Positions 42,954 through 52,279 are shown, counted from the stretch's first letter. The stretch is DNA of 55,246 bases from JBDTVS01 sp040007095 (GCA_040007095.1 JBDTVS010000012.1:1-55246); one strand, 5' to 3'. Notes: generated from the letters alone by a model not told the origin. Numbers and translations are program-made.

Positions 42954-43334
42954 GAGCCTCCCAGAACTACGAAGTCAAAACGACGAGCTCAAGAACCAAG
43001 CCCGGAATAAACACTCGGAACCACAAGGGCACAAAGATCACGAAGAATACAAAAGGCACGTCTTACGAAGACTCAGGACACTGTCAACACGAAATGCAAT
43101 TTTCAACGCAGAGCTCGCCCAGATCGCCGAGATTCCCTGGGGTTCTTCCAGCCACGGCTCCGATCGCGACGCGGACGAGCGTTTCCCTTGGTTCACGACA
43201 GATCCCATTGTAGGTCAACGGAATAGCCCAAGGAGCTCTCAAAAAACGTCGCCCGCGGCGGATCTTGACGAGTCCGCCAGAGGATTCTTGGGATTTCTGT
43301 CACAGGCCTCCGAGTTCCCTGGTGCCCGTCTGGC
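42954..43334. other. Intergenic region upstream of DUF1592 (cluster C)
   Basis: 381 bases with no gene I can support. It contains a CACAAAG/CACGAAG copy (43019-43056) and a CAACGCAGAGCTCGCCCAGA motif at 43101 that recurs as CAACGCAGAGACCGCGAAGC near 54090. Because the receptor and the DUF1592 gene run in the same direction, this may hold a promoter for the DUF1592 operon; I cannot name one. Confidence 0.5.
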
Positions 43335-46313
43335 TCAGAAACTGAGCTGTCCGGTGACCTTGACGAACCGGGCCGGCATGAACGTTTGCGGCGTCAGCCA
43401 GGTGGTGCCGTACGTGTTGTTGTACGTCAAGGTCGTGCTCGCGTTGGTCACGTTGTAGAAATCGATCCCGACGTTGGTGCGGGTCTTGCCAAACCGCAGG
43501 ATCTTCGCGACCCTGAAGTCGAGCTGCGTCACGCGGTCCCCGTACATCTGCCCCGCGTTGAGCAGGTTGACTGTCACGTTGGCCAGCGAGCCCGCCAGCG
43601 GGCGCCCCAGCGATTGCGCCACCGTCGCCGTCGGAATGTTCGCGTTCGCCGATAGCTCCGGTCCCGACCGGCTCTGCAACGTGGCACTGATCTGGACGTC
43701 CACCTTCCTGATCGTGTACGCCGCCAACCCCCGATAGTCCGTGAGGAACGGGTACTTGGTGTGGCAATTGCGGAGGCTGGGATTGTCGATGCTGATCGAA
43801 TTGCATGTATCGGTCACCTGTCGTCCGGTGCTCGTCCCGCCTTGCACCGTCAGCCCGCCCGCAAGCCGCGCGTTGGCGTTGATATCGACGCCGTGCCAGT
43901 AATAACCTGAGCCGCCAAAGTTGTTGGCGAAGGTGACGTAGTTGTCCGTCCTCCCGAACAGACCCGGCGCGATGTCCCATTGATCGTTGATGACGTAATT
44001 GCCACCGTTGGGCAGACGCGCATCGGCTGGGGCCGTGACACTGTAGGGACTGTAATCGGCAGGCGTGACGGCCCGATTGTCGATCGCGGTGAGCGCCGGG
44101 AACCACCGCTGCGCATACCCCACTTCGACGGAAACGCGCGGCGCAACCTGCTGCTGGATCGATGCACCGACCTGCAGATTGTGCGGACGAATGCCCCAGC
44201 CGCCGAGTACGGCCTGATCGTACGTGCTGCTCGGGTTCTGGACCTTGCCGAAATTCTGGTTGTCGAGCGCGCCACAGAAATCACCACCAGTCGCGCGAAG
44301 ATCCTGCGCCAGCGGGTTCAGCAGATTGCAATCCGGCGTGAAGTTGCGATTCGCGTCGGTCCAGGACCGGTTGGCCTGGGGAACCGGCAGTGCCGCCGTC
44401 CCAGGCCCAAGATTCGCGAGGGTGGGGTTGGTGTCCGCGTAGATACCCGACCACTGGACGGTGTCCACGTAGCGGCCGGCATTGAATTTCACCGACGTCT
44501 TCCCGTTGCCAAACACGTCGTACGCGAGTCCTCCGCGCAGGCTGACGTCGCGATAGCCCCGTACTTCGTCCTGCGCCGCGAACACGATCGGCGTCGGAAT
44601 CCAGGGATCGGGACCGACAATCTGTTCCGGCGAGTTGGCGCTTCCCCAGTCGTAGCGCAGTCCGCCCTGCACGGTGAGCCGGTGAAGCGTCCACTGATCC
44701 TGCGCGTAGGCGGCGCCGCCGCGCACGTGCTCCTGCTGCCTGAAGTTGTTGAGGACCATCGTGACGCGGTTGGGCACGCCGGCGTTGAATCGATAGAAGA
44801 GTCCCGGGTTGTTGGTGAGGTAGATGCGATCGGAGTAGTTGTCCATCTGGTCGAAGCCGACCTTCATGTTGTGCTCGCCGCTCACGTACGAAAGCGAGCC
44901 TCGCACGCGCGGCGTGAACGACACGGCAGGCCGCCAGTTCATCGACCGGTAGGTAATCGGGCCGGTCTGATCCATCACTTGAACCAGGTCGCGGTTGTTC
45001 CCTTGTCTTTCGCGGCCGTAGCTGAAGCCCATGCCCGAGAAGCCCGCCTCGAGCAGCACGCGGTTCGAAATCGGAGACGTCCACACTCCCTGATAAGCCC
45101 GCATCCAACGGATATCGTTCGGCGCGGTCGCCTCCGGCGAGGTCGTGGGACTGCCACCGCCGCTGCACCGCTGGCACGAGGACTGCTCGTCCCAGAACAG
45201 CGCGACTTTATTGCGCGGCGACGCCTGCCACGTCGTCCGCAGCGACGTGCTCTTCCACCACGAGTCGTTTTCCGACTGGCGGGTGAGATCGGGGACGTAG
45301 GTCCAGGCATTGGGATCGCCCGCGTTCTTGTTGAAGTAGGTGTTCGACACGGTCACGTAGCTGCCCTGGTTGCGGGTCGTCGCGAAGAACCACAACTTGT
45401 CGCGCTTGATGGGTCCGCCAACCGCGAGGTTCACATCCCACACCTTCTCCAACTCCGAGGGCGACAGCAGGCCCTGATCCTTCAACGCCTGCGTGAAGTT
45501 GTCGCTCTGCATGACTGGTCCCGCGCCTGCGAAAAACAACTGTCCGGAAAACGAATTGCCCCCGGTGCGCGGCACGACGTTGATGATCGGACCGCCAATC
45601 TCGGCGTCGGCGAGGCCTCCGGTGGTGCTGACCGTGATTTCTGCCGCGTTGCCCGTATCGACGATCAGCAGCGAGACGCCGCCGGTGGCTCCGCCGGTGC
45701 CGATCCCGTCCATGTTCAGACGACCCTCTGTCCCCGCGCCGCCGTGGCCGCCGAAAAACGGAGGCGCCGGACCGTTGATGCCGCCCACGTTCTGGGCGTT
45801 CGTGTTCAGCTGAATGCCCGGCACCAGTGCGGCGAGCATCTCATACGAGCGGCTCGCAGGAATCGATGCCAAGACATCGGCCTTGAGGATCTGCTGACGC
45901 TGCGCACTCTGGACGTCGACCACCGGCGCCTCGCCCGTGACCGTGACGGTCTCCGCGAGCGAGCCTACTTTCAGATCCGCGTTCACCGTGGCGGTGAACG
46001 ACCCCGACAGCTCGATGCCTTCCCGACGCACGCCATTGAAACCGGTCAGCATGAAGCTGACGACATAGGTGCCGGGCGGGAGACTGACGATGCGGAAGCG
46101 GCCGGTGTCGTCGCTGATGGTCGTGCGCACCTTTTCAATCAGCACGGGGCTCGACGCTTCTACGGTGACGCCCGGCAGCACGGCTCCGGAGCTGTCTCGA
46201 ACCAGTCCGGTGATCGAGGCCTGTGTGGCCCCTTGCGCGAAGACGTCGGCGGGTACGAGCGCGTGCAGCGCCGCCAAACACACGAGTACGACCAAGGCCT
46301 TGCCGTAATGCAT
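43335..46313 (-). CDS. Oar-like TonB-dependent receptor (cluster C)
   Basis: 992 residues, intact, ATG 46313 with GGGAGGAATCG upstream. Signal peptide (LVVLVCLAALHALVPADVFA-Q), carboxypeptidase-regulatory domain (SSGAVLPGVTVEASSPVLIE, GTYVVSFMLTGFNGVRREGI), plug (LASIPASRSYEMLAALVPGI, GGNSFSGQLFF) and a TonB-dependent beta-barrel ending in an aromatic residue (VKVTGQLSF). It should import or bind a large substrate at the outer membrane. One extracellular loop carries a Cys pair (SSCQRCSGGG) followed by TSPEAT; the cluster A paralogue has ACCNAF and TSPEAT at the same place. It leads cluster C and is divergent from the DUF6152 gene. Confidence 0.92.
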   Translation of the reverse strand: MHYGKALVVLVCLAALHALVPADVFAQGATQASITGLVRDSSGAVLPGVTVEASSPVLIEKVRTTISDDTGRFRIVSLPPGTYVVSFMLTGFNGVRREGIELSGSFTATVNADLKVGSLAETVTVTGEAPVVDVQSAQRQQILKADVLASIPASRSYEMLAALVPGIQLNTNAQNVGGINGPAPPFFGGHGGAGTEGRLNMDGIGTGGATGGVSLLIVDTGNAAEITVSTTGGLADAEIGGPIINVVPRTGGNSFSGQLFFAGAGPVMQSDNFTQALKDQGLLSPSELEKVWDVNLAVGGPIKRDKLWFFATTRNQGSYVTVSNTYFNKNAGDPNAWTYVPDLTRQSENDSWWKSTSLRTTWQASPRNKVALFWDEQSSCQRCSGGGSPTTSPEATAPNDIRWMRAYQGVWTSPISNRVLLEAGFSGMGFSYGRERQGNNRDLVQVMDQTGPITYRSMNWRPAVSFTPRVRGSLSYVSGEHNMKVGFDQMDNYSDRIYLTNNPGLFYRFNAGVPNRVTMVLNNFRQQEHVRGGAAYAQDQWTLHRLTVQGGLRYDWGSANSPEQIVGPDPWIPTPIVFAAQDEVRGYRDVSLRGGLAYDVFGNGKTSVKFNAGRYVDTVQWSGIYADTNPTLANLGPGTAALPVPQANRSWTDANRNFTPDCNLLNPLAQDLRATGGDFCGALDNQNFGKVQNPSSTYDQAVLGGWGIRPHNLQVGASIQQQVAPRVSVEVGYAQRWFPALTAIDNRAVTPADYSPYSVTAPADARLPNGGNYVINDQWDIAPGLFGRTDNYVTFANNFGGSGYYWHGVDINANARLAGGLTVQGGTSTGRQVTDTCNSISIDNPSLRNCHTKYPFLTDYRGLAAYTIRKVDVQISATLQSRSGPELSANANIPTATVAQSLGRPLAGSLANVTVNLLNAGQMYGDRVTQLDFRVAKILRFGKTRTNVGIDFYNVTNASTTLTYNNTYGTTWLTPQTFMPARFVKVTGQLSF

Positions 46314-46779
46314 CGATTCCTCCCGGATGTGCGAATAGACTGCGCGAAAAACACGGGCATTGTAGACCCCCTCGATATCGTCGTCGTACTAGTTTCTTGA
46401 TACTGATCGCGGGTTTCTCGCTCCCAACGATGGGATTGAGCGAAGTTTTTCCGATTGGATTAGCCCAATCGGGTAAGGGAACCATTGAGTCAGCGGAGCG
46501 GCGAAGCACATCTCTTCCCTTCGATGTGATCGCTGGTTGGGTTCACGCCGACCTACACCGTTCTCAATCGGCCTGTTTGGTGGGTCTGGACAAAATCGGC
46601 CTCGGGCTCCAGACTACGGACGTCGGGGGAACGTCGGGGGAACGTCGGGGGAACGTCGGGGGAAATGCTGTCCGGAAGGCGCCTGGTCCAGGGCCCTCAG
46701 CGTCTTGGCCTGGAGCTACGGCCTGTAGCCTCGACGACCGACAGCCGGAGCAATAGTCTCGATATTGGGGAGAACGAGC
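46314..46779. other. Divergent intergenic region between receptor and DUF6152 genes
   Basis: 466 bases that must carry promoters for both directions. The only clear structure is the array of four 11-bp repeats at 46621-46664. The receptor side contains AT-richer stretches near 46360-46470. I see no convincing hairpin or gene. Confidence 0.5.
46621..46664. repeat. Four 11-bp tandem repeats, CGTCGGGGGAA
   Basis: Four perfect head-to-tail copies, 116-159 bases upstream of the DUF6152 start codon. The 11-base period is close to one helical turn, so all copies would face the same side of the DNA. A regulator-binding role is possible but only inferred; simple slippage is an equal alternative. Confidence 0.85.
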
Positions 46780-47952
46780 ATGATGCGATCAGCCGCCTTC
46801 TTTGTCGTGTTCATGGCATCCACGGTGTCCGCGTTTGCCCATCATGGCGGCGGCACGTTCGACTTGAGCAAATCCGTCACGTATGAGGGCAAGCTCACGA
46901 AGGTGGAGTTGGTGAATCCACACTCATGGCTTTATTTCGACGTGACCGATACGAACGGAAAGGTGTCGCACCATCGCTGCGAGATGCGGTCGGTGCACGT
47001 GCTTCGCCGATCGGGTTGGTCGCAGGAGCTGTTTCCAGTCGGCCAGAAGATTACCGTCGAGGCTGCGCCTGACAAGATCGACCCCAGCTCCTGCTACCTC
47101 AACACAATCCGGTTCGACAACGGGAGCCACATGGATCGGTACGGGCAGTACGTGAAGGCGGAAGGCGCGATTCGCGAGGTGAGAGGGCCGGTCGTGGTCC
47201 CGAACACGGCAAGAGAGCCTCGCCGTCCCACGGGGGAACCGAACATTTCGGGAGATTGGGCGCCGGAACAGGTCGTGATGGTCGACCCCCGCGGGACAGG
47301 GGGCGGCTTGGTGCCGCTCGGCCGGCTGGGCGAGTTCAAGCCCGGTGAACGTACGGGAGGCGCCGGTGGGGGTGGCGGCCGCCGAGGCGCCGGCGCGGCA
47401 GCGGGACCGAGGCTTTACGGCGGCACCGAGCTGACCGAACTCGGGACGCAAGCGGCGGCGAGCTTCGCGCAAAAAGACAATCCCCGATTCCGCTGCGAGA
47501 CGACCAGCATCACCTTCGACTGGACATTTGACGGCCCGGTCAATCGGATCGCACAGAACAAGGACACGATCCTCCTGCAGTACGGGCAGATGGGACTGAA
47601 GCGAACGATCTACATGAACCTCAAGCAGCATCCGGCCACCCTCAAGCCGAGCCGCGCCGGACACTCGATCGGCCGATGGGAGGGTGACGTGTTGGTGGTT
47701 GATACCGTGGGTTTCCTGCCGGGAGTGCTGAACGCGCCGGTGCGACACGGCGACAAGCTGCACGTGGTCGAGCGCTTTTCGCTCGATCCAAAGACGATGA
47801 AGCTGACGCGGTCTTATACGGCTGACGACCCGATGTATCTAAAGGGCCAGTACGCGGGCTCTGATGTCGTCGGGGTCGCCGACGCGCCGTACACGCAAGA
47901 TCACTGCAAGGAGCAAGGCTTCATCGACTACTCGAAGCAGGCGGGCAAGTAA
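46780..47952 (+). CDS. DUF6152 domain secreted protein
   Basis: 390 residues from ATG 46780 (adjacent ATG 46783), with GGGGAGAACGAGC upstream. Signal peptide (AAFFVVFMASTVSA-FAHH). The N-terminal domain (HHGGGTFDLSKSVTYEGKLT, NPHSWLYFDV) is the DUF6152 beta-barrel fold; the C-terminal half shares GRWEGDVLVVDTVGF and GEPNISGDWAPEQ with the secreted proteins at 2411 and 12620, joined by a Gly/Arg linker (GGAGGGGGRRGAG). Function unknown. It is transcribed divergently from the cluster C receptor and could share its regulation. Confidence 0.87.
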   Translation: MMRSAAFFVVFMASTVSAFAHHGGGTFDLSKSVTYEGKLTKVELVNPHSWLYFDVTDTNGKVSHHRCEMRSVHVLRRSGWSQELFPVGQKITVEAAPDKIDPSSCYLNTIRFDNGSHMDRYGQYVKAEGAIREVRGPVVVPNTAREPRRPTGEPNISGDWAPEQVVMVDPRGTGGGLVPLGRLGEFKPGERTGGAGGGGGRRGAGAAAGPRLYGGTELTELGTQAAASFAQKDNPRFRCETTSITFDWTFDGPVNRIAQNKDTILLQYGQMGLKRTIYMNLKQHPATLKPSRAGHSIGRWEGDVLVVDTVGFLPGVLNAPVRHGDKLHVVERFSLDPKTMKLTRSYTADDPMYLKGQYAGSDVVGVADAPYTQDHCKEQGFIDYSKQAGK

Positions 47953-48039
47953 TGAGGATGTGAACGTCGGCGATGCGCTCGACCGCTGTCGCGAGCAGAC
48001 GGCACCCTCGTGGCGCCGTCTGACTCTTGACGCGGGCGC

Positions 48040-49017
48040 TCAGCGCCGGGCCAGCGCAGTGCGCTCAATCGGGGCGGCGGACTGCTCGACAAACCAATCA
48101 TAGGTGGCGGCAATGCCTTCGCGAAGACCGATCGCATGGCGCCATCCGAGATCGTGCAGGCGGCCGACATCGAGTCGCTTTCTGGGCATACCGTCGGGCT
48201 TCTCGCTGTCGAATACCAATTGGGCTTCCGGGTGCACGATCTCGCGCACCATATCCGCCAGTTCGCGGATCGAGAGATCCTCACCAGTTCCGACGTTGAT
48301 GTGCTCCGACGCGTCGTAGCGTTCCATCAAGAACAGGCAGGCGTCCGCCAGGTCGTCGACATGAAGAAACTCACGCCGGGGAGTTCCGGACCCCCAGATC
48401 ACGACTTCGTCGCGGCCCGCGGCTTTGGCGTCGTGGAACTTCCGCATCAGTGCGGGCAATACGTGCGAGCTATTGAGGTCGAAGTTGTCGTGCGGGCCAT
48501 ACAGGTTCGTCGGCATCGCGGAGATGAAGTCGCACCCGTATTGCTTTCGGTAGCTCTGACACAGCTTGATGCCAGCGATCTTCGCGAGCGCGTACGCTTC
48601 GTTCGTCCCTTCGAGCGGGCCGCTCAGCAGGTGCTCTTCTTTCATGGGCTGAGGACAATCCCGGGGATAGATGCACGAGCTCCCGAGATAGAGCAGCCGC
48701 TTCACGCCGTACAGATGCGCAGCGTGGACGACAGTCGCGTGAATCATCATGTTGTCGTAGAGGAACTCGGCCGGTCGCGTGGAATTGGCGAGAATTCCTC
48801 CGACCGTTCCCGCGACGAGGAACACATACTCGGGCCGATTTGCCCGGAACCAATAGTTCACGGCGGCCTGGTCGCGGAGATCGAGCTGCTCGCGTGTCGC
48901 GGTCAGAAGGTTCTCGTAGCCCTCGGCGCGTAGACGGCGCAAGACCGCAGAGCCGACCAGCCCTCGGTGCCCGGCGACAAAAATCCGCGCCTGTGGATCC
49001 ATCTTGGTTTCGTTCAT
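48040..49017 (-). CDS. fcl: GDP-L-fucose synthase
   Basis: 325 residues, the normal length. Converts GDP-4-keto-6-deoxymannose to GDP-L-fucose (epimerisation plus NADPH reduction) for surface polysaccharide. Seen: Rossmann GHRGLVGSAV (16-25), LGSSCIYPRDCPQP, catalytic YALAK (Tyr142, Lys146), PTNLYGPHDNFD, GSGTPRREFLHVDDLA and INVGTGEDLSIRELA. No gmd or glycosyltransferase gene is adjacent, so it is isolated here. Convergent with the DUF6152 gene (87-base gap). Confidence 0.96.
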   Translation of the reverse strand: MNETKMDPQARIFVAGHRGLVGSAVLRRLRAEGYENLLTATREQLDLRDQAAVNYWFRANRPEYVFLVAGTVGGILANSTRPAEFLYDNMMIHATVVHAAHLYGVKRLLYLGSSCIYPRDCPQPMKEEHLLSGPLEGTNEAYALAKIAGIKLCQSYRKQYGCDFISAMPTNLYGPHDNFDLNSSHVLPALMRKFHDAKAAGRDEVVIWGSGTPRREFLHVDDLADACLFLMERYDASEHINVGTGEDLSIRELADMVREIVHPEAQLVFDSEKPDGMPRKRLDVGRLHDLGWRHAIGLREGIAATYDWFVEQSAAPIERTALARR

Positions 49018-49631
49018 ATTTTGTGCCCTAGCGGAGTATTGACATTGTGTCGTATGAGGCGGGCATTATGTCGCTGAACGGCTGACTTCTTCGCCGCTCC
49101 CGATGGTCTTCGCGACAACCGCCAACGTCCTCGTCTTCGCACTTCAACAAGAGCTCAGGCGCGTGATGGCTTGTGTGAGCACGAGCCAGTCCGCCAGGGG
49201 CGATCCTCCTGCCCTCGGTCTGTATACTAAAAGCCATTCGCTCTTCAACTTACGGGGACCAATCGGCGCGTCACGCCCTGCCTCCGGTAAACCTGTTTTG
49301 AATACCAATCGGCGTCACTGGAGTTTCGACCTGCACCAGGTCGGGGCAGACACGGTCTCCCCAGCCTCCTCGGCCGCGGAACGCTTCCAGGTCATGCACA
49401 ACAGAGGCCACTACCCCGGCAATCTCGAGTTTAAATCGATGCCTCCTGCGACGATTGCGAAGCCACATTTTATCCGGCGGAGGTCGGCAGTGAAGAACAT
49501 CCCCTGAGGTTGCACGTGCCGACGAGAACAGGATGGGCAGGTCGGCCAGACACATGCCGCGTCAAAAAAAAGGCGGCCACGTCGGGTGGCCGCCATAGTC
49601 AAACGCAGTGAAGGTCGGTCGAACTTCCAGA
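49018..49631. other. Intergenic region with no gene recognised
   Basis: 614 bases. Possible short frames (for example 49103-49507 plus, 134 codons) have no ribosome site, composition or family that I can support. The right end holds the terminator of the PEGA gene (49564-49594). The fcl promoter should lie near 49018-49060, which is AT-richer. Confidence 0.5.
49564..49594 (-). terminator. Rho-independent terminator of the PEGA gene
   Basis: On the minus strand GGCGGCCAC, loop CCGAC, GTGGCCGCC (perfect 9-bp stem) is followed by eight T. It lies 37 bases after the stop codon of the PEGA protein gene, the expected place and orientation. Confidence 0.92.
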
Positions 49632-50630
49632 TTACCGTTCCATCGTGCCCTGATACGGAATCACCTCGCCGGCGACGATGTCCACGTCGAACGACATGGT
49701 GCGATAGCCGGATGCTCGCACTTCGACCTTGTGGTGTCCCGACGCCAAGCCAAGCGGCTGCGACGTCGGAGTGAATTGGCCCACGGTACCAATCAAGTTA
49801 CCGTCTATGAGCAGCTCCGCTGAAGCCGGGGAGATGTCGAAGCTCAGACCGCCGGTATTGGTCTGGTCGGAATCGACGCCAATCGAATTCTGCGGGTTCT
49901 CCGCGGGATAAGGCGAGCCCTGAGGCGCCGAGCTCGGGTAGTTCGACGAAGGCGGATAGGTGTTTACCGGCGGGTTCGCCGGATAGCCTGCCGCTGGGTA
50001 GCCGTAGGCGTACGGTGGATAGCTGCTATAGGGACTCGCGTAACCGTACGGGTAGTAGAACGGATCGTAGTAGCCGTATGAATATGCGAAGGGATAGCCG
50101 GCCCACAGGCCGAACCCCAGGCTCAAGCGCGGCCGGAACGAATAGTACGGACGATAAAACCGCGTCGGGGCAATTCTCGAGTACCGGACCCCGCCGTTAC
50201 GCCCGTAGTAGCCGCCGCGCACGCTCGAATACGTCCGCGGGCTGACATTGCGAGAGGCCGTGCCTCGGGACTCGTATCGCGGAGCCACCGCGGCGCGCGA
50301 ATCCGACCGATTCGCCTGCCCACGATTCTCCACTGCGCCACGATTGGCGGCGCCGCGATCGCCGGACTCGGCACGATTGCCGGAATCGGCGCGCCTGCCA
50401 GAATCACCGGAATTCCCGGAGGCGCCCTGGCCACGCGACTCGCCTTGGCCGCGCGACTCGCCCCCTCGGACAGCACCACCGCCACCACCGCCACCGCCAC
50501 GATTCTCCCCTCCTCCGCTGCGGCTGCGCCCGCCGCCTCCGCCGCCGTGGTGTTGCGCAAATGCTGGAGGTGCGAAGCCGACAAGAGCGGCTGCAACGCA
50601 GGTCGCTAAGAATGTCTTTGTTGGGTTCAT
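49632..50630 (-). CDS. Secreted Gly/Tyr-rich protein with C-terminal PEGA domain
   Basis: 332 residues from ATG 50630 (MNPTKTFLATCVAAALVGFA, signal cut near AFA-QHH); the open frame upstream is not credible. The mature N-terminus is low-complexity (HHGGGGGGRSRSGGG, then Ser/Arg/Gly/Glu repeats such as GESRGQGESRGQG), then a Tyr/Pro-rich stretch (YGYYDPFYYPYGYASPY), then a PEGA-type domain (ISPASAELLIDGNLIGTVG, KVEVRASGYRTMSFDVDIVA). PEGA domains are found in surface and S-layer-like proteins. Likely a cell-surface or periplasmic protein of unknown role. Ends in a clear terminator. Confidence 0.88.
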   Translation of the reverse strand: MNPTKTFLATCVAAALVGFAPPAFAQHHGGGGGGRSRSGGGENRGGGGGGGGAVRGGESRGQGESRGQGASGNSGDSGRRADSGNRAESGDRGAANRGAVENRGQANRSDSRAAVAPRYESRGTASRNVSPRTYSSVRGGYYGRNGGVRYSRIAPTRFYRPYYSFRPRLSLGFGLWAGYPFAYSYGYYDPFYYPYGYASPYSSYPPYAYGYPAAGYPANPPVNTYPPSSNYPSSAPQGSPYPAENPQNSIGVDSDQTNTGGLSFDISPASAELLIDGNLIGTVGQFTPTSQPLGLASGHHKVEVRASGYRTMSFDVDIVAGEVIPYQGTMER

Positions 50631-50844
50631 GATTGACGCTCCGGTGACCGCGGTGGCAAGGGCCTTGCCATCACGTCGCTCGATTTTCTTAGCAAAATTA
50701 CATAAGGATCGAGTGGCAATATCTGCACTCGTGGCCTGGGGGTGACGTATGGAATCGGAATAGGTCACCGCACTCAACCACCTCTTCTTTGACGGCTCGA
50801 CAGCCAGTGGTTATGTCTTGCTCATCTGCAAAGGGCAAAAATGC

Positions 50845-52059
50845 TCATTCAGCAGGCTCGATCCTGAGGATCGTGCCGTCGGCGCCGCCGCCCGTCGCCT
50901 GCTCGGTGGCCACGTAGATGTATCCGTCCGGACTCTGCTGCACGTCGCGGACTCGGACGTTCAGCGGTACGAGCAGCGCTTCCCGTCGCTCCGCTTGCGA
51001 CGGCTGGCCGAACGCGATGCGTTGAAGCTGCTTGGTGGAGAGAGCCCCGACGAAGAGATTGTTCTTCCACCGCGGGAACTTGTCGCCGGTGTAGAACATG
51101 ATGCTCGACGGGCTGATGGACGGCACCCAGTGAATGCGCGGGTTGTCCATGCCGGGACGCGCCCAGGGTTGGTCCGACACAAGCGTACCCGTGTAGTTGC
51201 GCCCTGTCGAGACAAGAGGCCACCCGTAGTTGTGCCCGGCGATGAGAATATTGACCTCGTCGCCGCCCATCGGGCCAATCTCCGCCTGCCACAGCTCGCC
51301 GGTGATCGGGTGGAAGGCCAGCCCGTACCCGTTGCGATGACCGTAGGTGAAGATCTCCGGCTTGGCGCCGGCCCTGCCGACAAACGGATTGTCGGGCGGC
51401 ACGCCGCCATCGTCGCGAAGACGCAGCGTCTTGCCGACGTGATTCCCGAGGTCCTGGGCCTTCATTCGGAGTGAATTGTCTTCGACGCCGGTGCAGCAGA
51501 GCCGATCGCGATCACCGACCGTCAGGTAGAGCGTCCTGTCGGGTCCGAAACGCATCCGTCCCGCCAGGTTGCCGCTCAATTCCCAGGCGTCGGCGACGAA
51601 GATCTCCTGCACGTCCTCGAGCGTCGCGCCCTTCAAACGTCCGCGCGACACGGCGAGCGTGTTACCGCGCTCGCCCTGCTTCGGATACGACACGTAGACG
51701 AACCCGTTCTGCTCGAACTGCGGGTGCACGACGACCGCGTGGAGGGTGTCGGCGCTCTCTTTCGGAGGCTTCGGAGCGGTCCACACCGGCTCAGGAACGA
51801 GGGCACCGTTGCGGATCATCCGCAGCCGGCCGTTGCGTTCGACGACGAGCATGGTGCTGTCGGGCAGGAAGGCGATGCTCCACGGATGGAACAAGCCGGT
51901 GGCGATCGGGGCCACGCGGATTTGACCGCCCTGCACCGCCAGCACCTGCGGACTGCTGGGCGGTAGCGAAGCAGGCTGCTGCTGCGCAGCGTTGGGAGCG
52001 GTCAGCATGAACATCACCGCCGCGACGGCCCACGGAGTCGAACAGGTCCGCAATGTCAT
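50845..52059 (-). CDS. PQQ-dependent sugar dehydrogenase (GSDH/sorbosone dehydrogenase family)
   Basis: 404 residues from ATG 52059 with GAGGTGCAC upstream. Signal peptide (AVAAVMFMLTAPNAA-QQ). Six-bladed propeller marks: FHPWSIAFLPDSTMLVVERNG, LHAVVVHPQF, AGRMRFGPDRTLYLTVGDRD, GKTLRLRDDGGVPPDNPF, PEIFTYGHRNGYGLAFHP, GPMGGDEVNILIAGHNYGWP. It oxidises aldose sugars or similar to lactones in the periplasm with PQQ and calcium. A vicinal Cys pair (DRLCCTG) follows the GD motif. No pqq synthesis genes are in the window. Monocistronic as far as can be seen. Confidence 0.93.
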   Translation of the reverse strand: MTLRTCSTPWAVAAVMFMLTAPNAAQQQPASLPPSSPQVLAVQGGQIRVAPIATGLFHPWSIAFLPDSTMLVVERNGRLRMIRNGALVPEPVWTAPKPPKESADTLHAVVVHPQFEQNGFVYVSYPKQGERGNTLAVSRGRLKGATLEDVQEIFVADAWELSGNLAGRMRFGPDRTLYLTVGDRDRLCCTGVEDNSLRMKAQDLGNHVGKTLRLRDDGGVPPDNPFVGRAGAKPEIFTYGHRNGYGLAFHPITGELWQAEIGPMGGDEVNILIAGHNYGWPLVSTGRNYTGTLVSDQPWARPGMDNPRIHWVPSISPSSIMFYTGDKFPRWKNNLFVGALSTKQLQRIAFGQPSQAERREALLVPLNVRVRDVQQSPDGYIYVATEQATGGGADGTILRIEPAE

Positions 52060-52235
52060 GTGCACCTCGCGCTTGATACAGATGTGGGACTGCCGTCTTA
52101 TCTCGACGACCGCACAACGGTCCGGTTAGCCGGACTCCGCCAAGCTACCGCGTCCCCCAAGCCGCAGCGAGGATGAAGCCGGGCACCACGTTCGCGCCCA
52201 GTGTCCGCGCCGACGACCCGGGTCGCGATCCTAAG

Positions 52236-52272
52236 CGCGTTTCGCGATTTCGTGTTTCCGTCGTTGCATTTC
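52236..52272. repeat. CACGAA-type dispersed repeat
   Basis: CGCGATTTCGTGTTTCCGTC followed by GTTGCATTTCC, a minus-oriented degenerate copy close to the end of the cluster D ankyrin gene. Confidence 0.55.
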
Positions 52273-52279
52273 CACCCGG

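Noticed and set aside
49103..49507. 134-codon plus-strand open frame in the fcl-PEGA gap.
   Set aside because: No ribosome site, signal, motif or family resemblance; left as non-coding.
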